Assembly: GCA_031287845.1 (NCBI GenBank)
Contig: JAITSI010000001.1
Coordinates: forward strand, 1 to 11,999
Reading direction: 5' to 3'
Origin: Puniceicoccales bacterium
GTDB lineage: Bacteria > Verrucomicrobiota > Verrucomicrobiia > Opitutales > JAIRLM01
Length of the DNA stretch: 11,999 nucleotides
The notes below the pieces were generated by a model. It worked only from the letters and a program-made list of their open reading frames with translations, searched no databases and had not been told where the DNA came from. Position 1 is the stretch's first letter. Each line of letters starts with the position of its first letter. The translations under genes and the position numbers were made by a program. Shown here piece by piece: positions 1 to 5,736 of this stretch.

Positions 1-185
1 ACGCGGAATTTGCCTACCGCCCGGGCACGGTAAACGGGAACGGCTAGGGGGTAGGACCCGCAAAACCACACTCCACCTCCACCAGGAAAAGTGACCGACA
101 CGGATCTGTTGTGCAGGAACTTGACTTCTTGAGGGAAGGGCCGCTCACGGGCGCTGCCCGGCGGAGCGGGCAGTGCCGCGGGCCG
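1..185. other. Leading stretch without a convincing gene
   Basis: No gene start can be supported here. One frame is open from base 3 to a TAG at 45-47 and reads AEFAYRPGTVNGNG. Its GC-rich third positions would suit the last codons of a gene lying mostly to the left of the window, but 14 codons are too few to be sure. Bases 53-66 (AGGACCCGCAAAAC) resemble the outer end of repeat copies 2 and 3, so a repeat end may also be present. Around 146-175 there is a hairpin-forming pair, CTGCCCG and CGGGCAG, just before repeat copy 1. Confidence 0.3.
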
Positions 186-560
186 GGGCCTCGAGGGCCG
201 GCCGGGCCCAATTGGGGGCCCTGCCCCCAGCTCCGCTGCGCTGCGCCTCCCCCAGATGTCGGTTATTCGAAGGCTGGTTCGCCAGCTTTGGATGGAACCG
301 TCCGTAGCGCCCGTCCGGCCGGCGTCCCGAGCGAAGCGAGGGGGCCTCGGGGGCCGGCCGGGCCCATTTGGGGGCCCTGCCCCCAGCTTCGCTTCCCCCG
401 ATTATCGATGCTACGGCACTCCATGGGCGGGGGATTGGCAAAGGGGCGCGGCAGCCCCCTTTGAAACCTCCTGGCCCGGTTGGGGGCGCTACCCCCCAGC
501 TCCGCTACCCCCAGGCCATCGGTGCCGTGGCGGCGACACTCCGCGGAGGGGGATTGGCAA
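186..560 (+). repeat. Dispersed GC-rich modular repeat, copy 1
   Basis: This is the longest copy of a family seen three times in the window. Modules can be read in order. A partial unit (186-262) is largely duplicated at 340-415 and contains GGCCGGCC, a GGGCCC pair around an AT-containing spacer, and GGGGG/CCCCC arms. A module at 280-340 carries CTTTGGATGGAACCGTCCGT. A module at 421-470 contains the hairpin CAAAGGGG (439-446) / CCCCTTTG (456-463). A last module (471-552) ends at CGACACTCCGCGGAGGG. The 280-340 and 421-552 modules recur, inverted, in copy 3; the 280-340, 340-415 and 421-470 modules recur in copy 2. Several reading frames stay open only because stop codons are rare in such GC-rich DNA, and their products are Pro/Gly/Arg-rich with no family resemblance, so I treat the stretch as non-coding. 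No transposase is present. Confidence 0.85.
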
Positions 561-681
561 TGGGTCATAGTCCCCTTGGATCGATGGGCCGGATGGCATT
601 GCGAGCCAAATTTTTCCCAGGTTGGTGCGCCGGAGAATATCCTTGCCACGGTTCTTGGCGCCGGCAGGGTGGCGGACCAGG

Positions 682-1863
682 GTGGAGGTGCACGAATTTC
701 AGGCCAAGGAGCTGCTGGAGGCCCAGGGAGTCCCGGTGGGTCGCCGGGTCGTTGCCAGGACCGAGGAAGAAATTGGCCCGGCGCTGGACCGTCTGGGCCG
801 GGACCTGGCCGGCTACGTGGTCAAGGCGCAGGTGCACTCGGGGGGAAGGAGCCGGGGTCATTTTCCGGGAGGGTCGGCGGGGGGAGGCGTGCGCTGCGCT
901 GCGACGGCCTGCGAGGCGGAGAAGTTGGCCCGGGCCATGCTGGGCCGGCGGCTGGCCACGGCGCAGAGCGGAGAAGCGGGAAAGCCGGTGGCGGCGGTGC
1001 TGGTGGAGGAGGCGGTGCCGGTGGCGCAGGAATTTTACCTGGCCCTGCTCCTGGACCGGCGGGCCCAGCTTCCCCTACTGCTCGCATCGAACCGGGGCGG
1101 GGTGGCGGTCGAGGAATCGGTCCAGGAACACGGCATCCTGCGGGAATGGATCCGCGCCTCCACCGGTCCCTGCCAATTCCAGCTGCGGCGCATGGCCCTC
1201 GCCCTCGGCCTGGCAGAGGAGCAGAGGGAGGAATTTTGCTCCATTGCCCGGGCCATGGGCCGGCTTTTTTGGGAAAAAGATGCCAATCTGGTGGAAATCA
1301 ATCCGCTGGCCCTGACCACGGAGGGAAGGTTCCGCGCCCTGGACGCAAAGGTGGTCTTCGACGACAGCGGCCTCTTCCGCCAGGATGCCATCCGCGCCCT
1401 CCGGGATCCCTCCCAGGGAGATTGGCGGGAGGAGCGGGCGGAACGGCTGGGACTGAGCTACGTGGCCCTCGGGGGAACGGTGGCCTGCCTCACCAACGGT
1501 GCGGGACTGGCCATGGCCACCATGGACCTGCTCCAGGCCGCGGGAATTCGGCCGGCCAATTTTTTGGACCTGGGGGACAGCGCCGGCGTGGAGTCGGTTA
1601 CGGAGGCATTTCGCCTGATTCTGGATGGGGACGGGGTCCGCTGCCTGCTGATCAACGTCTTCGGGGGAACCATGCGCGGGGATCTGGTGGCGGAGGGCGT
1701 GCTGCGGGCCCTGGCGGGCAAGAAACTTTCCCTGCCCCTGCTGCTGCGCCTGGAGGGACCCGCCGCCGAATTGGGCCGGGCGATGCTGCGGGAGCACATC
1801 CCCGGGGTGAAGATCGTGGAGGACCTCAACGGGCTGGAGGAGGCGATCCGGCAGGGAATTTGA
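682..1863 (+). CDS. sucC: Succinyl-CoA synthetase (ADP-forming) beta subunit
   Basis: This is the nucleotide-binding subunit of the TCA-cycle enzyme that interconverts succinyl-CoA and succinate with ATP (or GTP) formation, partner of the sucD product. The frame is open from 622, but I place the start at GTG 682 because it gives MEVHEFQAKELL, which aligns with the family N-terminus MNxHEYQAK; no strong ribosome binding site decides it. The product is 393 residues, close to the usual 388 or so. An ATP-grasp domain fills the first part (VKAQVHSGGR, VLVEEAV, EINPLAL, ALDAKVVFDD). The C-terminal ligase domain has NGAGLAMATMD and NVFGG. Two oddities stand out. The loop normally GGRGKAGGV reads GGR, eleven residues, then GGV (residues 54-70), and the usual FLDVGGGA is FLDLGDSA (294-301). 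sucD follows after 13 nt, so the two are surely one operon. Bases 561-681 upstream show no clear promoter. Confidence 0.95.
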   Translation: MEVHEFQAKELLEAQGVPVGRRVVARTEEEIGPALDRLGRDLAGYVVKAQVHSGGRSRGHFPGGSAGGGVRCAATACEAEKLARAMLGRRLATAQSGEAGKPVAAVLVEEAVPVAQEFYLALLLDRRAQLPLLLASNRGGVAVEESVQEHGILREWIRASTGPCQFQLRRMALALGLAEEQREEFCSIARAMGRLFWEKDANLVEINPLALTTEGRFRALDAKVVFDDSGLFRQDAIRALRDPSQGDWREERAERLGLSYVALGGTVACLTNGAGLAMATMDLLQAAGIRPANFLDLGDSAGVESVTEAFRLILDGDGVRCLLINVFGGTMRGDLVAEGVLRALAGKKLSLPLLLRLEGPAAELGRAMLREHIPGVKIVEDLNGLEEAIRQGI

Positions 1864-1876
1864 GGAAGGCGGAAAA

Positions 1877-2755
1877 ATGGGAATTTTGGTCGACGGCACG
1901 ACGCGGGTGCTGGTGCAGGGCATTAGCGGAAGGGCCGCCACATTTCACCTGCACCGCTGCCTGGCCTACGGAACGCGGGTGGTGGCAGGGGTACGGCCGG
2001 GCAAGGGCGGACAGCTCTGGGAGGAATGCATCCCCATCTACGACTCCGTCCGCGACGCCCTGGAGCGGCATCGGGTGGACGCGTCCCTGGTGTTTGTCCC
2101 GGCGGCCCAGGCCGCGGACGCCCTAATGGAAGCCATCGACGGCGCCATCCCCCTCGTCGTTTGCATTGCGGAGGGCATCCCCAGCCATGACATGCTGCTG
2201 GTTCGGGAGCGGCTGGCCTGTTCCCATTCCCGGCTCATCGGACCCAACTGCCCCGGCATCATCGCACCGGGCCAGGCAAAGCTGGGCATCATGCCCGGGG
2301 AAATTCACAGCCCGGGCAGGGTCGGCGTCGTTTCCCGATCCGGCACCCTCACCTTTGAAACCGTATCCCAGCTCACCCGGCTCGGCATCGGCCAGTCCAC
2401 CTGCGTGGGCATCGGCGGCGACCCCATCCACGGCCTTTCCCTCTGCGACGTGGTGCAGCTCTTCGCCGAGGACCCGGAGACCGACGGCATCATCCTGGTG
2501 GGGGAAATCGGCGGCGAGGAGGAGTTGGACGCGGCGGAGCACATTCGCCGCCACGTGACAAAGCCCGTGGTCGCATTCATCGCCGGGGTCAGCTCACCGC
2601 CCGGCAGGCGCATGGGCCACGCCGGAGCCATCGTTTCCGGAAAGCGCAGCGGGGCGGCCTACAAAATCGACGCCCTGGAAAGGGCAGGAATCTGCGTCGC
2701 CAGGCATCCGGGCCGCATCGCCCTGGCCTACCGGGACCTGCTGGGGTCCCCGTGA
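1877..2755 (+). CDS. sucD: Succinyl-CoA synthetase alpha subunit
   Basis: This is the CoA-binding and phosphohistidine subunit of succinyl-CoA synthetase, working with SucC. The product has 292 residues, a normal length. An N-terminal Rossmann CoA-binding domain (VQGISGRAATFH near residues 13-24) is followed by IGPNCPGII, the conserved VVSRSGTLTFE, GIGGDPIHG and GEIGG. The active-site histidine that is phosphorylated sits in MGHAGAI and is His248 here. The start ATG 1877 is well placed: a purine-rich GGAAGGCGG element at 1864-1872 lies 4 nt before it, and MGILVDGTTRVLVQG is the expected N-terminus. The gene ends 25 nt before the stop codon of the convergent folB-folK gene. The substrate could be another acyl-CoA, since related ligases share the fold, but pairing with sucC makes succinyl-CoA the likely one. 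Confidence 0.96.
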   Translation: MGILVDGTTRVLVQGISGRAATFHLHRCLAYGTRVVAGVRPGKGGQLWEECIPIYDSVRDALERHRVDASLVFVPAAQAADALMEAIDGAIPLVVCIAEGIPSHDMLLVRERLACSHSRLIGPNCPGIIAPGQAKLGIMPGEIHSPGRVGVVSRSGTLTFETVSQLTRLGIGQSTCVGIGGDPIHGLSLCDVVQLFAEDPETDGIILVGEIGGEEELDAAEHIRRHVTKPVVAFIAGVSSPPGRRMGHAGAIVSGKRSGAAYKIDALERAGICVARHPGRIALAYRDLLGSP

Positions 2756-2781
2756 AATTCGCCGCCCCGGCCCCGGGGGAC
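2746..2781. terminator. Possible terminator hairpin between convergent genes
   Basis: The short gap between the convergent sucD and folB-folK stop codons carries an inverted repeat, GTCCCC (2746-2751) and GGGGAC (2776-2781), flanking the very GC-rich CCCCGGCCCCGG. It lies where a bidirectional terminator is expected. There is no run of T on either side, so it is not a textbook intrinsic terminator. Confidence 0.3.
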
Positions 2782-3656
2782 TACAATTCCATTTCCCCCT
2801 GTTCCAGAGCGACTGCCTCACAGCGCTGGCAGAGCACCGACCCGTCGGACGGGGGAATGGCAATGCCCAGCTCCGCCAGCTCCTCGATCCAAAAGCGCCG
2901 GTCCCGGATGGCGGGATGGGGCAGGGACAGCTGCCGGCTGCGGCAGCTCACCCCTTCAAAGAGCAGCAGATCAATGTCCAGCTGGCGCGGACCCTTTGCC
3001 GGACCCGTCCTTTCCCCCCGCTGCCGTTCGATGGCCTGCGCATGGGCCAGCAATTCCAGTGGCAGCAGGGTGGTTTCCACGAGCAGGCACCGGTTGAGAA
3101 ACTCCGGCTGTTCCCGAAAAAGCAGGGGCTCCGTGCGGTGCACGGAGGAGACGGCCCGCAGCGCCGTGTGGGGAATGGCGGCGATGGCGGCCTCCGCGGC
3201 CCGCAGGTTGCCTAGCCGGTCCCCCAGGTTGCTCCCCAGGGCGAGAACCACCGGAGAACGGCGCAGGCCGAAGGACAGCGTCGGCGCCAATCCGTTGCAG
3301 GCAAGCAGCTTGCAAACGGAAAGCTGCACCTGCAGCAGGGGCGGAAAGGCGGCGAGCACGCTGCGGCAGAGGGAAAAAACCAGGTTCTCCAGCAGGGAAA
3401 ACGGCCGGCTAGTCAAAAAATTTCGCAAAAACTCCACCAGCGCGGCGTAGTCCACCGCGTCGGCCAGGGCATCGGAATGGGCGCAGGTCCCTATTGCGTA
3501 GGTGAATTCCCCGTCGACGGAGATGGGCTGCGGGGTCCGCCGCTCCCAGTCCTCCACGCCGCAGAGGGCCAGGACCCGCACCCGGGAAAGGGAAATCTTT
3601 CCCAGCGGCTGCGGCGGCCGGAGGGAGAGCCAGGGCTCATCGGCCACGGATCGCAT
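2781..3656 (-). CDS. folBK: Fused dihydroneopterin aldolase / HPPK (FolB-FolK)
   Basis: This bifunctional folate enzyme joins two consecutive steps. FolB cleaves 7,8-dihydroneopterin to 6-hydroxymethyl-7,8-dihydropterin, and FolK adds pyrophosphate from ATP. The product is 291 residues from ATG 3656. The FolB domain (about residues 20-140) has the family GVxDWE (GVEDWERR), DAVDYAAL, SLLEN and a VCK lysine. The FolK domain (about 141-291) begins VVLALGSNLGDR and carries HRTEP, FLNRCLLVET and the metal-binding GPRQLDIDLLLF with its two aspartates, then LPHPAIRDR. The frame continues upstream to 3794, but the start chosen lies at the FolB domain edge, just after GGGGG, and overlaps the end of folP by 20 nt, typical of translational coupling. 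It is the last gene of folE-folP-folBK. The product of FolK is the substrate of FolP next door. Confidence 0.93.
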   Translation of the reverse strand: MRSVADEPWLSLRPPQPLGKISLSRVRVLALCGVEDWERRTPQPISVDGEFTYAIGTCAHSDALADAVDYAALVEFLRNFLTSRPFSLLENLVFSLCRSVLAAFPPLLQVQLSVCKLLACNGLAPTLSFGLRRSPVVLALGSNLGDRLGNLRAAEAAIAAIPHTALRAVSSVHRTEPLLFREQPEFLNRCLLVETTLLPLELLAHAQAIERQRGERTGPAKGPRQLDIDLLLFEGVSCRSRQLSLPHPAIRDRRFWIEELAELGIAIPPSDGSVLCQRCEAVALEQGEMEL

Positions 3657-4479
3657 CCCCCAGTTCAAGTGCCTGCCGCGCCATGGCAACCGCGTGCACG
3701 CGAAAGTGGCGCACCCCGCAGCGCCGGGCCTCCTGGGCGACGACCACGCTGGCCAGGTCCCGCCGGCGCGGATCCGGCTCGCCGCAGAGGGCACCGAGGA
3801 CGGACTTGCGGGAAACCCCCAGAAAAATTTCCCGGTCCGGGAAGGCGGAGCAAAGCCGGTGCAAATTTCTCAGGATGGCCACGTTCTGCTCCACGGTCTT
3901 GGCGAAGCCGATGCCCGGGTCCAGCAGCACCTTCTTCGGATCAATGCCGGCGGCGGCGGCAATGGCGAGGGATTTTTCCCAAAACGCCGCCACGTCCTCG
4001 AGAATGTCCCCCCTGCGGAGAATTTCTTCGCGCCGGTGCATGGCCACCACGCCGGCTCCGAAGTGGGCAACGGTTTGCGCCATGGCGCCATCCCCCTGCA
4101 GTCCAAAAACATCGTTCACGTAGACGGCCCCCATGGCCAGGGCAGCGGCGGCCACCGTGGCCCGGCGCGTGTCGACGGAAATGGGAACGGCCGTGCGGGC
4201 GAGCAGCGCTTCCAGCGTGGGCAGCACCCGGTCCATCTCCTCGTCGGCGGAAATGGGAGAAAATCCCGGCCGGGAAGATTCCCCACCCAGGTCGATAAAA
4301 TCTGCCCCCTCCCCGGCGAGCCGCAGGCCACGGGCCACGAATTCGTCCACGCCGGCCAGCGGATCCCCATCGGAAAAGGAATCGGGCGTGGCGTTGAGAA
4401 TGCCCCAGAGAAAAAAAGATTTCCCAGATGTCATCCGAAGGTCCCACGCCGCGTCATGGAAATGGCCAGCGGGGCGCAT
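3637..4479 (-). CDS. folP: Dihydropteroate synthase
   Basis: FolP condenses hydroxymethyl-dihydropterin pyrophosphate with p-aminobenzoate to give dihydropteroate; it is the target of sulfonamides. The product is about 280 residues, the family norm. Motifs in order are GILNATPDSFSDG (near residue 26; the usual valine is alanine), DLGGESSRPG, ISVDTRRA, YVNDVFG, VAMH, LLDPGIGFAKT, LGVSRKSVLG and a C-terminal FRVHAV in place of the common VHDV. The start is uncertain. TTG 4485 and ATG 4479 lie in frame inside the end of folE, and ATG 4434 lies just after it. I prefer ATG 4479 because the segment AAWDL before the core matches the usual N-terminal beta strand of the family. That choice gives a 26-nt overlap with folE. 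The gene overlaps folB-folK at the other end. Confidence 0.95.
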   Translation of the reverse strand: MRPAGHFHDAAWDLRMTSGKSFFLWGILNATPDSFSDGDPLAGVDEFVARGLRLAGEGADFIDLGGESSRPGFSPISADEEMDRVLPTLEALLARTAVPISVDTRRATVAAAALAMGAVYVNDVFGLQGDGAMAQTVAHFGAGVVAMHRREEILRRGDILEDVAAFWEKSLAIAAAAGIDPKKVLLDPGIGFAKTVEQNVAILRNLHRLCSAFPDREIFLGVSRKSVLGALCGEPDPRRRDLASVVVAQEARRCGVRHFRVHAVAMARQALELGDAIRGR

Positions 4480-4975
4480 CCCCAATCCGGTGAAATGTGG
4501 TCGTGCGCAGATTGGGAATGCGCACGCCGCGCAGGCCCATGCACTGGTGCTCCGCCTCCACGCGCACCGCCGCCGCCCGGGGCCGGAGACCGGAAAAAAT
4601 TGCCTCCGCCAGCTGGACGGTCAGGCGCTCCTGCAGGGTCAGGCGCCGGGACAGCTGCTCCGCCAGGCGGACCAGCTTGCTCAGTCCAACCACCCGGCCA
4701 GCGGCGGGCCAATAGGCCAGGGAAATGTGGCCAAAGAAGGGCAGCAGGTGGTGTTCGCAGAGGGAGCCGAAGGGAATGCGGTCCAGGCAGACCCAGTCGT
4801 CGTAGCCGGCCACGGCAAAGGTGGTCGCCAGCGGGTCGTCCGGAAGCGAAGACGGCGGCAAAACCATGTCCTCCAGCATGGAGCGGAGCCGGCGCGGCGT
4901 ATCCACGAGACCCTCCCGGTCCGGATCCTCACCCACGCCGGCCAGCCAGCGGCGCCATTCCTCCAGCAAAGGCAT
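4454..4975 (-). CDS. folE: GTP cyclohydrolase I
   Basis: FolE opens the folate pathway by converting GTP to 7,8-dihydroneopterin triphosphate in a zinc-dependent homo-oligomer. The product is 173 residues from ATG 4975; an in-frame TTG at 4990 would add five residues, but its possible GGAAG site is too close to it. Visible family motifs are GEDPDREGLVDTPRR near the N-terminus, CEHHLLPFFGH with the zinc ligand Cys73 and the paired histidines His75/His76, GLSKLVRL, LQERLTVQLAEA and CMGLRGVR with the third zinc ligand Cys145. It is somewhat shorter at the N-terminus than the E. coli enzyme, as is common. It appears to be the first enzyme gene of the operon folE-folP-folBK, whose three genes overlap. 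No dihydroneopterin-triphosphate phosphatase gene is visible next to it. Confidence 0.96.
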   Translation of the reverse strand: MPLLEEWRRWLAGVGEDPDREGLVDTPRRLRSMLEDMVLPPSSLPDDPLATTFAVAGYDDWVCLDRIPFGSLCEHHLLPFFGHISLAYWPAAGRVVGLSKLVRLAEQLSRRLTLQERLTVQLAEAIFSGLRPRAAAVRVEAEHQCMGLRGVRIPNLRTTTFHRIGDAPRWPFP

Positions 4976-5061
4976 GAGCCACCGTGCCAAACTTCCGGGC
5001 AGCGGGGCAAGAAAAAAATTACCCAGCCAACCCGGGAAATCCCCGGGCCAATGGCAATGTT

Positions 5062-5577
5062 CTATGCGTCAAAATCCATCGCGAGAAAATCTTCAAAATT
5101 TACGTGGGGCACATGGTCCAGGCCTAGCGCTTCTTTGGGTTTCGGCTCACTATCCGCGAGCCCTGGAGGACTTGGCGGATCCTCGATCTGGGAATCATCC
5201 TCCTCCAAGTCGTGATTTTCCGCGTTTTCCGCCTGTCCAGCGCCCTCGTCCAGGTCGATGGGTGAGGAATCTTCCAACGCACTGGCAGTTGCCAGGTCGG
5301 TAAATGAGGACTCGTCCACCATACTCTCCACTCCCAGTCCGAGGGGTAGTGGCACCTGCTTCGCAATTTCTGGAAAATTAAATGCCCCATCCTGCCAGGA
5401 GCTACGCGTGGCCGCCGTTTGGCCTGCATTCGTCGAGCCCGTGCGGGTCTGTCCCAGCTGGCCGGTTTCCGTGGCGCTTTCCTTTCCTCCGGCCCCGGCC
5501 GTCTTCCCGGAGGAAGAAACGCCGTCGGACAGGATCGGAGAGGAAACGAGGTACGTGCTCGCCCGGGATATGTTCAT
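5062..5577 (-). CDS. Hypothetical acidic Ser/Gly-rich protein
   Basis: I recognise no family. From ATG 5577 the product is 171 residues; an ATG at 5607 would add ten. The first 60 or so residues are rich in Ser, Thr, Gly and Ala and look disordered. A middle part contains FNFPEIAKQVPLPLGLGVE. The last 70 residues are strongly acidic and proline-rich (DLEEDDSQIEDPP) and end in the acidic-aromatic tail NFEDFLAMDFDA. There is no signal peptide, membrane segment or zinc motif. The DNA is visibly less GC-rich than the flanking genes, and the third codon positions are less biased. It lies upstream of folE on the same strand, with 86 nt to the folE ATG, and is divergent from rpiB-glyA. A weak TTGACC (5614-5609) could be a -35 element. 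It could be a fast-evolving lineage protein, a secreted protein or a chance frame; I think it more likely real than not. Confidence 0.55.
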   Translation of the reverse strand: MNISRASTYLVSSPILSDGVSSSGKTAGAGGKESATETGQLGQTRTGSTNAGQTAATRSSWQDGAFNFPEIAKQVPLPLGLGVESMVDESSFTDLATASALEDSSPIDLDEGAGQAENAENHDLEEDDSQIEDPPSPPGLADSEPKPKEALGLDHVPHVNFEDFLAMDFDA

Positions 5578-5674
5578 GCAAGATAGGTATGGTCGGATGG
5601 GGGCCATGGGTCAAGTAAAATTGCAACGGCCCACGGCAATGCGCAGCAAATGCGGTCCCGCACCGGCCATGGGC

Positions 5675-5710
5675 GCCCGGTGGGGAAATTTTTTTGATTT
5701 TCCACCGGGC
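5675..5710. promoter_or_regulatory. Stem-loop upstream of rpiB-glyA
   Basis: A perfect 9-bp inverted repeat, GCCCGGTGG (5675-5683) and CCACCGGGC (5702-5710), encloses an AT-rich 18-nt spacer that includes seven Ts. It lies in the divergent intergenic region 26 nt before the rpiB-glyA start. It could be an operator, a leader hairpin or part of the promoter region. Since the T run is in the loop and not after the stem, it does not look like an intrinsic terminator on either strand. Confidence 0.4.
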
Positions 5711-5736
5711 CGGAGCCGTGTAGGGAATGGGACTCC

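Noticed and set aside
186..560. CRISPR array or insertion sequence
   Set aside because: The repeated blocks are long, few and not separated by regular spacers, and no transposase, terminal inverted repeat pair or target duplication could be recognised.
256..570. Small protein encoded within the repeat
   Set aside because: Frames are open because stops are rare in such GC-rich DNA; module shuffling between copies does not preserve a frame, and no ribosome binding site is evident.
838..892. Frameshift in sucC at the glycine loop
   Set aside because: The frame reads correctly on both sides and an in-frame insertion of eight residues explains it; a compensated pair of indels in the G-run cannot be excluded without reads.
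480..2126. Long plus-strand open frame overlapping repeat copy 1 and sucC
   Set aside because: It is out of frame with sucC, its product is Gly/Pro/Arg-rich without motifs, and sucC and sucD explain the coding signal fully.
3502..4977. Long plus-strand open frame opposite folB-folK, folP and folE
   Set aside because: Three well-conserved enzymes occupy the opposite strand; this frame is their antisense shadow.
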